From Paracoccus marcusii (GTDB taxonomy: Bacteria; Pseudomonadota; Alphaproteobacteria; Rhodobacterales; Rhodobacteraceae), in NCBI RefSeq assembly GCF_006151785.1, contig NZ_VDDD01000005.1:1-60570 (forward strand): 60,570 nt of DNA, read 5' to 3'. Of the stretch, positions 25,151 through 35,280 are shown piece after piece. The notes beneath the pieces are model-generated. The model was not told where the DNA came from and searched no databases. It worked only from the letters and a program-made list of their open reading frames with translations. Within the stretch, counting starts at the first letter, position 1, and each line of letters starts with the position of its first letter. The translations under genes were made by a program, and so were the position numbers.

Positions 25151-27187
25151 ATGCCCAAGACCCCCTCCCTTCGCGTGACATTCCTGTCGCTGACCGCCCT
25201 GACCGCGCCGGCATTGGCCCAGGACACGGCCCCCATCCTGCTGGACGAGATCGTGATCACCGCGTCCGGGTTCGAACAGAACATCGCCGACGCCCCTGCC
25301 AGCATCTCGGTCATTTCCGGAGAGGAGCTGGCGCGGCGCAGCATCACCAGCCTGTCGGACGCGCTGCGCGGGGTGCAGGGCGTGGCCACAACGGGCGTCG
25401 CCAACGAACAGGACATCACCATCCGCGGCCTGTCCGGCCAGTACACGCTGATCCTGGTCGACGGCAAACGTCAGGGCACGCGCGAATCGCGCACCAACGG
25501 CAGCGCGGGGATCGAGCAGAACTGGATTCCCCCCGTCGCCGCCATCGACCGGATCGAGATCGTTCGCGGGCCGATGTCGTCGCTGTACGGATCGGACGCG
25601 ATGGGCGGCGTGGTCAACGTCATCACTAAGCCGGTCGCCGACCGCTGGACTGGGTCGGTCACGGCCGAGGCCACCCTGCCCCAGGACGGCGACGACGCGT
25701 CCTCGCGCCAGCTGTCCTTCTATGGCAGCGGGCCGGTCGTTGCGGACCGGCTGGGCCTGCAGGTCTGGGGACGCCGCCTCGACCGGTCCGAATCGCGGGT
25801 CGTCGACGGGCTGCGCGACCGCGAACTGACGGACCTGTCGGCGCGGCTCAGCTGGACGCCCGACCCCGATCACACCGTCCACCTGGAGGGCGGGCGCACC
25901 ACAATCGAGGATCTGGGACGCGTCGGCCGCACCATCGCGCCCGTCGATTTCCGCGGCACGCCACAGAACGACAGCCTTCAGGACAACACCCGCGACCGCG
26001 CCGCCCTGTCCTATGCCGGGCAGTGGGGCAATGTCGCGGCCGACCTGTCGGTCCTGCGCGAGGTGGGCCAGCGCAAGACGGCATCGGGCAATGGCGCGCT
26101 TGTCGCAGGCGACCGCGCGCCAGAGGTCACGAACACCGTCTATGACGCGAAATTCACCGCGCCGCTGGAATGGCAGGGCAGCCATACGCTGGTCTTTGGC
26201 GGGCAGGTGAACCGCACGGGGCTGCGCGACCAGAACCCCGGCCTGGGCGACGGGCGGACCTATTCCTTTGCGACCTCGCAGCACGCGGTGTTCCTGGAGG
26301 ACGAATGGCGCCTGCGCGACGATCTTGCCCTGACCCTTGGGGCGCGGCTGAACGATCATGCCGAATACGGCAGCAACCTGACCCCGCGCGCCTATGCGGT
26401 GTGGAACGCGACGCAGGGCCTGACCATCAAGGGGGGCGTGTCGACGGGGTTCCGCGCGCCGGATCTGCGCTCCGTCGTGCCGGGCTATTTCTACACCACC
26501 GAACAAGGCGCAGGCGCGATCGTCTCGAACCCTGCCCTGCAGCCAGAGGAAAGCACCAGCTATGAGTTGGCGGCGCTTTACGATGCGCCGACGTGGCAGG
26601 TGGGTGCGACGCTGTTCCGCACCGATTTCGACGACAAGATCGAAAGCGCCCGCACCGACGACCAGGTCGTGATCGGCGGCACCAGCTTCAACCGATGGGA
26701 ATGGTACAATGTCGGCCGCGCCCGCCTGCAGGGGGTAGAGTTGACCGCGGACTGGGACGCTACCCCCGACCTGACGCTGCGCGCAAGCTACAGCTTCACC
26801 GACAGCGAACAGCGGACCGGCGATTTCGCGGGCCTGCCGCTGGACCGTACGCCGCGCCATCAGGCCAGCGTGACCGCCGATTGGGTCACCCCCGTCGCGG
26901 GGTTGGGGGCCTGGGGGTCGGTGATCTATCATGGCCGGGAAACAGCCGCCGGAGCCCGCATCGGCACCAACGGCCGACCGGTGGCCTTCGACGCGGACGG
27001 GACAGCCATCGCCTATGAATACGGATCCTACCTGACGGTGGATCTGGGGGCGGATTACCAACTGACCGACCGGGTCAGCATGAACGGCGCGATCTACAAC
27101 CTTCTTGACCGCGACATCACCATGGCCGCCAACAACACCGAGGGCGAGGGCCGCCGCCTGTGGCTGGGCGTGACCTCGAACTTCTAG
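25151..27187 (+). CDS. TonB-dependent outer-membrane receptor
   Basis: The 678-residue protein has a signal peptide (MPKTPSLRVTFLSLTALTAPALA) and a TonB-box-like DEIVITAS. The plug domain has SISVISGEELARR, ITIRGLSGQYTLILVDGKRQ, and IDRIEIVRGPMSSLYGSDAMGGVVNVITK. A 22-strand-type barrel follows, ending in an aromatic residue (GVTSNF). It resembles CirA/FepA-like catecholate siderophore receptors; the ligand is unproven. Two ATGs in tandem (25148, 25151) follow GAGG; 25124 is a third possible start. No TonB, ExbBD or ABC genes are adjacent. Confidence 0.92.
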   Translation: MPKTPSLRVTFLSLTALTAPALAQDTAPILLDEIVITASGFEQNIADAPASISVISGEELARRSITSLSDALRGVQGVATTGVANEQDITIRGLSGQYTLILVDGKRQGTRESRTNGSAGIEQNWIPPVAAIDRIEIVRGPMSSLYGSDAMGGVVNVITKPVADRWTGSVTAEATLPQDGDDASSRQLSFYGSGPVVADRLGLQVWGRRLDRSESRVVDGLRDRELTDLSARLSWTPDPDHTVHLEGGRTTIEDLGRVGRTIAPVDFRGTPQNDSLQDNTRDRAALSYAGQWGNVAADLSVLREVGQRKTASGNGALVAGDRAPEVTNTVYDAKFTAPLEWQGSHTLVFGGQVNRTGLRDQNPGLGDGRTYSFATSQHAVFLEDEWRLRDDLALTLGARLNDHAEYGSNLTPRAYAVWNATQGLTIKGGVSTGFRAPDLRSVVPGYFYTTEQGAGAIVSNPALQPEESTSYELAALYDAPTWQVGATLFRTDFDDKIESARTDDQVVIGGTSFNRWEWYNVGRARLQGVELTADWDATPDLTLRASYSFTDSEQRTGDFAGLPLDRTPRHQASVTADWVTPVAGLGAWGSVIYHGRETAAGARIGTNGRPVAFDADGTAIAYEYGSYLTVDLGADYQLTDRVSMNGAIYNLLDRDITMAANNTEGEGRRLWLGVTSNF

Positions 27188-27194
27188 GGGGATG

Positions 27195-27230
27195 CGCCCG
27201 GCCGGTGGACTTTCCCCGGCCGGGCGTGTT
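27195..27230 (+). terminator. Terminator-like hairpin after the TonB receptor
   Basis: CGCCCGGCCGG and CCGGCCGGGCG form a perfect 11-bp stem with a 10-base loop, 8 bases after the stop, followed by TGTT. Confidence 0.6.
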
Positions 27231-27261
27231 CAAACGGGGCACCATCCAGCCGGAGAGCCCC

Positions 27262-28185
27262 ATGACCCATTGCATCCTGATCGGAGCCCCCGTGGACGAG
27301 GGCCAGCGCCGCCCCGGCTGCCTGATGGGCCCCGCCGCCTATCGCACCGCGGGCCTGGCCGCCACTCTGTCGACCTTAGGCCACACGGTCGAGGATCGCG
27401 GCGATGTCACGCCGGATCCGTTGGGCGACCATCGCTGCGCCAACCCCGCCGTCCATCACCTGCCTGAAACGATCGCCTGGACTGGTGCCCTGCGCCAGGC
27501 CACCCAGGACGCCCTGCCGCATGGCATGCCGATCATCATGGGGGGCGATCATTCGCTGGCCCTGGGCACCGTCGCGGGGGTCGCTGCGCATGCCGCCGCG
27601 CAGGGCCGCGCGCAGTTCGTGATCTGGCTGGACGCGCACAGCGACTTTCACACTGTCGCCACCACTACATCGGGAAACCTGCACGGCACGCCGATGGCCT
27701 ATGCCAACGGGTTGGACGGTTTCGACCCCTTCCCGCCCTTCCCCGCCCCCATCCCGGGCGAAAACATCTGCATGTTCGGCATCCGCAGCGTGGACCCCGC
27801 CGAACTGGCCCTGATGCAGCCCACGGACATCACCGTGAACGACATGCGGGTGCTGGACGAACAGGGCATCGTGGCCCCGCTGCGGGCCTTTCTGGACCGC
27901 GTGCGCGCGGCCGACGGCCTGTTGCATGTCAGCCTGGACGTGGATTTCCTAGACCCCTCGATCGCGCCCGCGGTCGGGACCACGGTGCCCGGCGGCGCGA
28001 CCTTCCGCGAGGCGCATCTGGTGATGGAGCTGCTGCACGAATCGGGGCTGGTCACATCGCTGGACCTGGTCGAGTTGAACCCGTTCCTGGACGAACGCGG
28101 CCGGACCGCAAAGCTGATGGTCGATCTGGTCGGCAGCCTGATGGGCCGCAAGGTCTTTGACCGCCCGACCCGCAGCTATGGATAA
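27262..28185 (+). CDS. rocF: Arginase
   Basis: The 307-residue manganese enzyme hydrolyses arginine to ornithine and urea. The metal-binding motifs are all present: GGDHSLALG, DAHSDFH and SLDVDFLDP, and the C-terminal LDLVELNPFLDE is typical of true arginases. Agmatinase is less likely given ILIGAPVDEGQRRPGC at the N-terminus. The ATG at 27262 has GGAGAG upstream. The ornithine product can feed ArgF, encoded in this same window. It ends convergently with katE. Confidence 0.94.
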   Translation: MTHCILIGAPVDEGQRRPGCLMGPAAYRTAGLAATLSTLGHTVEDRGDVTPDPLGDHRCANPAVHHLPETIAWTGALRQATQDALPHGMPIIMGGDHSLALGTVAGVAAHAAAQGRAQFVIWLDAHSDFHTVATTTSGNLHGTPMAYANGLDGFDPFPPFPAPIPGENICMFGIRSVDPAELALMQPTDITVNDMRVLDEQGIVAPLRAFLDRVRAADGLLHVSLDVDFLDPSIAPAVGTTVPGGATFREAHLVMELLHESGLVTSLDLVELNPFLDERGRTAKLMVDLVGSLMGRKVFDRPTRSYG

Positions 28186-28213
28186 GGGGCGGACCACCGG
28201 CCCGCCCCCTTTC
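28184..28213. terminator. Shared terminator between convergent arginase and katE
   Basis: GGGGCGG and CCGCCCC pair around a 9-base loop, followed by CTTTC on the plus strand and TTATC on the minus strand. It could serve both genes. Confidence 0.6.
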
Positions 28214-28237
28214 ATTCCGATCCGGAACGGCTGAGGC

Positions 28238-30262
<2,025 letters not shown>

Positions 30263-30294
30263 GACGTCCTCCTGTGCTGGCGCGTTGCCTGTCC

Positions 30295-30319
30295 AACCAA
30301 GGCCGATGAAAACGGTTCC
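30295..30319 (-). promoter_or_regulatory. katE: EcfG-type (general stress) promoter of katE
   Basis: On the minus strand GGAAC and GGTT are 16 bases apart, 33 bases before the katE start codon. Catalase genes are common EcfG targets in alphaproteobacteria. Spacing and hexamers are identical to the SDR promoter at 1265-1289. Confidence 0.6.
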
Positions 30320-30350
30320 TGATTCGGGGGGCTATGTTTTGTTCACCCGC

Positions 30351-30379
30351 TTGCCCTGCGCCGCGCAGCCTGCGATACG
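30351..30379 (+). promoter_or_regulatory. Candidate promoter of the tRNA-Leu gene
   Basis: TTGCCC and GATACG are separated by 17 bases, ending 17 bases before the tRNA 5' end. Confidence 0.5.
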
Positions 30380-30395
30380 CAGGAGTGATGATGAT

Positions 30396-30708
30396 GCGGA
30401 CGTGGCGAAATCGGTAGACGCAGCAGACTTTGACAATTGGAGTGCCCGGTCGGGAAACCGCCGGTGCAGAACCGCTCAAATTCGGGGAAAGCTGTGGGGC
30501 CCCGGCCCCGTGCCAATCCCGAGCCAAGCCCCGGACACGGGGAAGGTGTAGAGACTAGACGGGCGGCGCCTAACGTCCTTGCGGACCATGGCGAAGGGAT
30601 AGTCCAGACCACGAACGGGGCATCGCACCCCCGGCGGCGAAAGTCGAAGTGGTACGAAAATCTGTTTTCCGAACGGAAGTGCGGGTTCAAGTCCCGCCGT
30701 CCGCACCA
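30396..30708 (+). tRNA. tRNA-Leu(UAA), interrupted by a group I intron; CCA encoded
   Basis: Exon 1 (30396-30430) gives the acceptor strand GCGGACG, a D-arm with TCGGTAGA, and the 5' half of the anticodon arm (GCAGA-CTT). Exon 2 (30657-30708) gives AAAA-TCTGT, a long variable arm (TTCC-GAAC-GGAA), the T-arm GCGGG-TTCAAGT-CCCGC, the acceptor strand CGTCCGC, A73 and CCA. Joining the exons makes a normal class II leucine tRNA with anticodon UAA and perfect acceptor and T stems. The gene cannot function without removal of the 226-base insert between U34 and A35. Confidence 0.93.
30431..30656 (+). ncRNA. Group I self-splicing intron within the tRNA-Leu(UAA) anticodon
   Basis: The insert starts after a U (30430) and ends with G (30656), as group I introns require. 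The exon end ACTT (30427-30430) can pair with GAGT (30440-30443), giving P1 with the U-G pair at the splice site. Core strings include CAATCCCGAGCCAAGCC (30514-30530), GGTGTAGAGACTAGACGGG (30545-30563), CCTAACGTC (30569-30577) and GGATAGTCC (30597-30605). They closely match, from memory, the cyanobacterial tRNA-Leu(UAA) intron (subgroup IC3). At 226 nt it has no room for a homing endonuclease. Open frames crossing it are fortuitous. Confidence 0.9.
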
Positions 30709-30723
30709 TCATCGCGTCATGCG

Positions 30724-30749
30724 GCACCGGCGCTGTCAGGCCCCGGTGC
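30724..30749. terminator. Hairpin between tRNA-Leu and the convergent NYN gene
   Basis: GCACCGG and CCGGTGC flank a 12-base loop, 15 bases after the tRNA and 9 bases from the NYN stop codon. It could end transcription in both directions; there is no T-run. Confidence 0.4.
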
Positions 30750-30757
30750 ACGCGGGA

Positions 30758-31309
30758 TTAAGTCTCGACTTGAGCCGGGTCGCGCGGCGGGCGGCCAATG
30801 ATGTCGCGCAGCGCGTCCAGTTCGATGAAGTTGTCGGCCTGGCGGCGCAGGTCGTCGGCGATCATCGGTGGCTGGCTGCGGATCGTGGACACGACCGACA
30901 CCCGGACCCCCTGACGCTGAAGCGATTCGACCAGCGGCCGGAAATCGCCGTCGCCAGAGAACAGGACCGCGTGATCCATCCGCGGGGCAAGTTCCATCGC
31001 ATCGACGGTCAGCTCGATGTCCATGTTGCCCTTGACCTTGCGGCGGCCCTGGGCGTCGGTGTATTCGCGCGCCGGCTTAGTCACGACGCAGAAACCGTTG
31101 TAATGCAGCCAGTCCACCAGCGGACGGATGGGGGAATATTCCTCGCCCTCGATCAGGGCGGTGTAGTAATAGGCACGCATCAGCTTACCGCGGCGATCGA
31201 ATTCCTGGCGCAGCAGCTTATAGTCGATATCAAAGCCCAATGCCTTCGCGGCAGCATAAAGATTGGCCCCGTCTATGAAGATTGCCAATCGGTCGTCTTT
31301 GTAAAACAT
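30758..31309 (-). CDS. NYN-domain protein (LabA/DUF88 family)
   Basis: The 183-residue protein has a PIN-like NYN domain: IDGANLYAAAKALG near the N-terminus, then DIELTVDAM and VLFSGDGDFRPLVESLQRQG, which supply the conserved acidic residues of a predicted metal-dependent RNase. Substrate RNA is unknown. The ATG at 31309 (MFYKDDRLAIF) follows AAAGG; 28 in-frame codons upstream are rejected. It is divergent from folK and convergent with the intron-containing tRNA gene; no functional link is claimed. Confidence 0.88.
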   Translation of the reverse strand: MFYKDDRLAIFIDGANLYAAAKALGFDIDYKLLRQEFDRRGKLMRAYYYTALIEGEEYSPIRPLVDWLHYNGFCVVTKPAREYTDAQGRRKVKGNMDIELTVDAMELAPRMDHAVLFSGDGDFRPLVESLQRQGVRVSVVSTIRSQPPMIADDLRRQADNFIELDALRDIIGRPPRDPAQVET

Positions 31310-31417
31310 GGATGTTGCCTTTGATGAACCCGGTCCTTCACGGCACAAGCGCGGGCCAGGGTGAGGGACCTGAAATGCGCGGGCCCATGCCATGGACCTG
31401 TAAGGAAAGAGGAAAGC

Positions 31418-32008
31418 GTGGTTAACCTATCTTTTGGTATCGTTGCTTTTGGGGCCAACCTTCCCCTGTCGGATCAGGACCCCGTAACGACCCTGTGCAC
31501 GACGATGGGCATTCTGCACAGCGCCCCGGGCATTTCAATCACCGCGATCAGCCGCATCTGGCGGACTCCCGCCATGCCTGCGGGATCGGGGCCCGAGTTT
31601 GCCAATGCGGTGGCGCTGATTGCCACGTCGCTGGATGCACCGCACGTCCTGGAAACGCTGCACCGGATCGAGGCTGACCACGGGCGCAACCGCAGCATGG
31701 GCCGTTGGTCGGCGCGCGTGCTGGACCTGGACCTGATCGCTTTGGATGACCGGATCGAACCTGATTCGAACCATCTGCGGACCTGGATGAACCTGCCCCC
31801 CGACCGCCAGGCGGTGCAGACGCCCGACCGGCTGATCCTGCCCCACCCGCGGATGCAGGACCGCGCTTTCGTTCTTGCCCCCCTGGCGGAGATCGCGCCG
31901 GACTGGCGTCACCCCCTGACCGGGCTCAGCGTCGCGGCGATGCTGAAAGCGCTTGGACCCGGCGCATTGGACGGAATGACGCCGGCCGAATTCCCAGGTT
32001 TTCCTTGA
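31418..32008 (+). CDS. folK: 2-amino-4-hydroxy-6-hydroxymethyldihydropteridine pyrophosphokinase
   Basis: The 196-residue HPPK transfers pyrophosphate from ATP to hydroxymethyl-dihydropterin in folate synthesis. FGANLPLSDQDP is the N-terminal region, RNRSMGRWSARVLDLDLIAL the HPPK signature with metal-binding aspartates, and LILPHPRMQDRAFVLAPLAEIAP the conserved C-terminal segment. The start is GTG (31418), 5 bases after GAGGAA. It is followed by rpoZ and the RSH gene on the same strand. folP and folB are not nearby. Confidence 0.94.
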   Translation: MVNLSFGIVAFGANLPLSDQDPVTTLCTTMGILHSAPGISITAISRIWRTPAMPAGSGPEFANAVALIATSLDAPHVLETLHRIEADHGRNRSMGRWSARVLDLDLIALDDRIEPDSNHLRTWMNLPPDRQAVQTPDRLILPHPRMQDRAFVLAPLAEIAPDWRHPLTGLSVAAMLKALGPGALDGMTPAEFPGFP

Positions 32009-32078
32009 CAATCGGCACCAAGCCGACCATCAGTCCGGTTCGCCCCGAATGTCCGATTCGCAACTGCACAGGTGATCC

Positions 32079-32435
32079 ATGGCCCGCGTAACGGTCGAAG
32101 ACTGCGTCGACAAGGTTCCCAACCGCTTTGATCTGGTGATGCTCGCCTCGCATCGCGCCCGAGAGATCGCGGCTGGCAGCGCCCCCACCGTCGATCGCGA
32201 CAACGACAAGAACCCGGTGGTCGCCCTGCGCGAAATCGCCGAAGAGACCCAGCCCGTCGACGATCTGCGCGAGCGGATGATCGAATCGACCCAGACCCAG
32301 ATCGAGGTTGACGAGCCCGAGGAGGACGCCATGGCCCTGCTGCTGGGCGCCGAGGTCGATCGCCCCAAGCCGTCCGACGAGGAATCCGAGGAACGGATGC
32401 TGCGCATGATGCTGGAAGCCAACCAGCGCGCCTGA
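32079..32435 (+). CDS. rpoZ: RNA polymerase omega subunit
   Basis: The 118-residue subunit starts [20 protein letters not shown] and continues [13 protein letters not shown] and [11 protein letters not shown], the conserved omega core that clamps beta-prime and forms part of a ppGpp site. The C-terminal acidic tail is typical of alphaproteobacterial omega. It is followed 33 bases later by the (p)ppGpp synthetase gene, a conserved pairing. A TTGACA overlaps the folK stop codon (32005-32010), so it may have its own promoter. Confidence 0.96.
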   Translation: MARVTVEDCVDKVPNRFDLVMLASHRAREIAAGSAPTVDRDNDKNPVVALREIAEETQPVDDLRERMIESTQTQIEVDEPEEDAMALLLGAEVDRPKPSDEESEERMLRMMLEANQRA

Positions 32436-32468
32436 CACGGTCACACTGCAGAGGTCTTCGACACCATT

Positions 32469-34583
32469 ATGATCGACGTCGAAGACCTGCTGGCCCTTGT
32501 CCGCAACTACAACCCGCGCAGCAACTGCACCCTGATCCGCGATGCCTATGAATACGGCATGCGCATGCACGAGGGCCAGTTCCGCCATTCCGGCGAGTCC
32601 TACTTTACCCATCCCATCGCCGTCGCCGCCATCCTGACCGAGATGCGGCTGGACGACGCGACCATCGTGACCGCGCTGCTGCACGACACGATCGAGGACA
32701 CGCGATCGACCAAGGACGAAGTCGTCGGCATGTTCGGCGCCGAGATCGCCGAACTGGTCGACGGGGTCACCAAGCTGACCAATCTGGAACTGTCCAGCAC
32801 CCAGTCCAAGCAGGCCGAGAACTTTCGCAAGCTGTTCATGGCCATGTCGCGCGACATGCGAGTCATCCTTGTCAAGCTGGCCGACCGGCTACACAACATG
32901 CGTACCATCCGGTCCATGCGCCCCGACAAGCAGGTCAAAAAGGCGCGCGAGACGATGGACATCTATGCCCCCCTGGCGGGCCGGATGGGCATGCAGTGGA
33001 TGCGCGAGGAGCTGGAGGACCTGGCCTTCAAGGTCATCAACCCCGAGGCGCGCAGTTCAATCATCCGCCGTTTTGTCAGCCTGCAGCGCGACAGCGGCGA
33101 CATCATCGGCCAGATCACAGCTGACATCCGCACCGAGATGGAGAAGGAGGGCATCGAGGCCGACGTGTTCGGCCGCGCCAAGAAGCCCTTCAGCGTCTGG
33201 CGCAAGATGCAGGAAAAGCAGCTGGCTTTTTCGCGGCTGTCCGACATCTACGGCTTTCGGATCATCACGCGGACGGAGATGGATTGCTATCGCGCGCTTG
33301 GCGTGATCCACCATCGCTGGCGCGCGGTTCCGGGGCGGTTTAAGGATTACATCAGCCAGCCGAAATCAAACGGATACCGCTCGATCCACACCACGGTCTC
33401 CGGTCGCGACGGCAAGCGGGTCGAGGTGCAGATCCGCACCCGCCAGATGCACGAGGTCGCCGAGGCCGGCGTCGCGGCGCATTGGGCCTATCGCGACGGC
33501 GTGCGCACCCGGAACCCCTTTGCGGTCGATCCGGCCGAATGGATTGCCCAGCTGACCGACCGGTTCGACACCGAGGACCACAACGAGTTCCTGGAACACG
33601 TCAAGATGGAGATGTACCAGGACCAGGTGTTCTGCTTCACCCCCAAGGGCGACGTGATGCAGCTGCCGCGGGGCGCGACGCCGATCGACTTCGCCTATGC
33701 GATCCACACCCGGTTGGGCAATTCCTGCGTCGGCGCCAAGATCGACGGCATCCGCGTGCCCCTGTGGACGCGGCTGAAGAACGGGCAGTCGGTCGACATC
33801 ATCTCTGCCTCGGGGCAGCGCCCGCAGGCGACCTGGCTGGACATCGTGGTCACGGGCCGCGCCAAGGCCGCGATCCGGCGCAGCTTGCGCGAGGAGGACC
33901 GCGACCGCTTCATGCGCCTGGGGCGCGAACTGGTGCGCGTCAGCTTCGAGCATGTGGGCCGCAAGGTCACCGACAAGGCGCTGCGGACGGCGGCCAAGCA
34001 GATGGGCCTGCCCTCGGCCGAGGATCTGCTGGCCCGCATCGGCAGCGCCGAGAATTCCGCCAAGGAGGTCCTTGGCGTCCTCTATCCGGAGCTGGCCGAC
34101 CACCAGGACGAGATCGACGGCAAGCGCCCCTTCGCGGGGCTGGAGGCCGACGCGAACTTCAAGCGCGCGCCCTGCTGCGCCCCCCTGCCCGGCGAGCGGA
34201 TCGTGGGCATCACCTATCGCGGCGCCGGCGTGGTCATCCACGCCATCGACTGTCCTGTGCTGGCCGAGTTCGAGGATAGCCCCGACCGGTGGGTCGACCT
34301 GCAATGGCGCGAGGGGCGCCACCCCGCCGCCTATTCGACCGTGCTCAATTTGACGATCCGCCACGACGCAGGCGTGCTGGGACGCATCTGCACCTTGATC
34401 GGGGCGCAGGGGGCGAATATCTCGAACCTGGAGTTCATCGCCCGCAAGCCCGACTTCTACCGCATCGAGGTCGAGGTCGAACTGCGCGACCATGAACATC
34501 TGCACAACCTGCTGACTGCCCTCGAGGCGGAAAGTGATGTCGCGCAGGTCTCGCGCGTGCGGGACCCGGCGCTGAAACCCTGA
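32469..34583 (+). CDS. Bifunctional (p)ppGpp synthetase/hydrolase (RSH)
   Basis: The 704-residue stringent-response enzyme has an N-terminal HD hydrolase domain with LLHDTIEDT (His72-Asp73). The synthetase domain has FSRLSDIYGFRIITRTEMDC and GYRSIHTTVSG. A TGS domain (VFCFTPKGDVMQLPRGATPIDFAYAIH), a zinc-finger-like CCAPLPGERIVGI and a C-terminal ACT domain follow. The intact HD motif implies both synthesis and hydrolysis, as for the single RSH of most alphaproteobacteria. Confidence 0.96.
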   Translation: MIDVEDLLALVRNYNPRSNCTLIRDAYEYGMRMHEGQFRHSGESYFTHPIAVAAILTEMRLDDATIVTALLHDTIEDTRSTKDEVVGMFGAEIAELVDGVTKLTNLELSSTQSKQAENFRKLFMAMSRDMRVILVKLADRLHNMRTIRSMRPDKQVKKARETMDIYAPLAGRMGMQWMREELEDLAFKVINPEARSSIIRRFVSLQRDSGDIIGQITADIRTEMEKEGIEADVFGRAKKPFSVWRKMQEKQLAFSRLSDIYGFRIITRTEMDCYRALGVIHHRWRAVPGRFKDYISQPKSNGYRSIHTTVSGRDGKRVEVQIRTRQMHEVAEAGVAAHWAYRDGVRTRNPFAVDPAEWIAQLTDRFDTEDHNEFLEHVKMEMYQDQVFCFTPKGDVMQLPRGATPIDFAYAIHTRLGNSCVGAKIDGIRVPLWTRLKNGQSVDIISASGQRPQATWLDIVVTGRAKAAIRRSLREEDRDRFMRLGRELVRVSFEHVGRKVTDKALRTAAKQMGLPSAEDLLARIGSAENSAKEVLGVLYPELADHQDEIDGKRPFAGLEADANFKRAPCCAPLPGERIVGITYRGAGVVIHAIDCPVLAEFEDSPDRWVDLQWREGRHPAAYSTVLNLTIRHDAGVLGRICTLIGAQGANISNLEFIARKPDFYRIEVEVELRDHEHLHNLLTALEAESDVAQVSRVRDPALKP

Positions 34584-34620
34584 GGCAGGCGCCCCCTGCC
34601 CGTCACGGATCGGGTTCGCC

Positions 34621-35280
34621 TTGTTCAAACGCCGCAAACCGCGCAGCTACGGCCAACTGGCCAGCCAGATGATCTATCCGCCGGGCGGCTGGCGGCGGGC
34701 CAGCGCCTACGTGGCCCACAGGCTGCGCCGCCTGCCCGACCAGCCGCATCGCATCGCGCGCGGGGTCGCGGCGGGGATCATGGTGAATTTCACGCCGCTG
34801 TTCGGGTTCCACTTCCTGTCGGCGGCGGCGGTGGCCTGGATCATCCGCGGCAACGTGCTGGCCGCGCTGTTGGCGACCTTCGTGGGCAATCCGGTGACCC
34901 TGCCCTTCATCGCGCTGATGTCGGTCAAGCTGGGCCGCGAGATCCTGGGCCAGGAGGGCGAGCTGACGCCCCAGTTCATCTTCCACGAATTCTCGAAGGC
35001 CACCGGAGAGCTGTGGCACAACCTCAGCGCCCTGTTCGGCCCGTCCGAGATGCACTGGTACAACCTCAGCGACTTTCTGGCGCAGGTATTCTGGCCCTAC
35101 ATGGTTGGCGGCGTCATCCTGGGGTCCGTCGCGGGGGTCATCACGCATTACCTGACCGTGCCGATCTTCATCGCCTATCAGCGCCGCCGCGAGAAGAAGA
35201 TGGCAGAGCGCATCGCCCGCGCCTCGGCCCGCGCGGCACAGCTGAAGGCGGATCGGGCCAAGGGCGGTCCGGGTCAGTAA
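34621..35280 (+). CDS. DUF2062 membrane protein
   Basis: The 219-residue protein begins MFKRRKPRSYGQLASQMIYP from a TTG codon. RLPDQPHRIARGVAAGIMVNFTPLFGFHF is followed by hydrophobic segments and the GNP motif (TFVGNPVTLPFI) of DUF2062, then a last transmembrane helix and a basic tail. Family function is unknown. It follows the RSH gene by 37 bases, an order conserved in Rhodobacteraceae. Its stop overlaps the convergent ghrA stop by 7 bases. Confidence 0.88.
   Translation: MFKRRKPRSYGQLASQMIYPPGGWRRASAYVAHRLRRLPDQPHRIARGVAAGIMVNFTPLFGFHFLSAAAVAWIIRGNVLAALLATFVGNPVTLPFIALMSVKLGREILGQEGELTPQFIFHEFSKATGELWHNLSALFGPSEMHWYNLSDFLAQVFWPYMVGGVILGSVAGVITHYLTVPIFIAYQRRREKKMAERIARASARAAQLKADRAKGGPGQ

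Noticed and set aside
30437..31324. Plus-strand open frame running from the tRNA-Leu intron into the NYN gene
   Set aside because: It begins inside the intron, crosses the tRNA and is antisense to the NYN protein. The intron is too short for a homing endonuclease.
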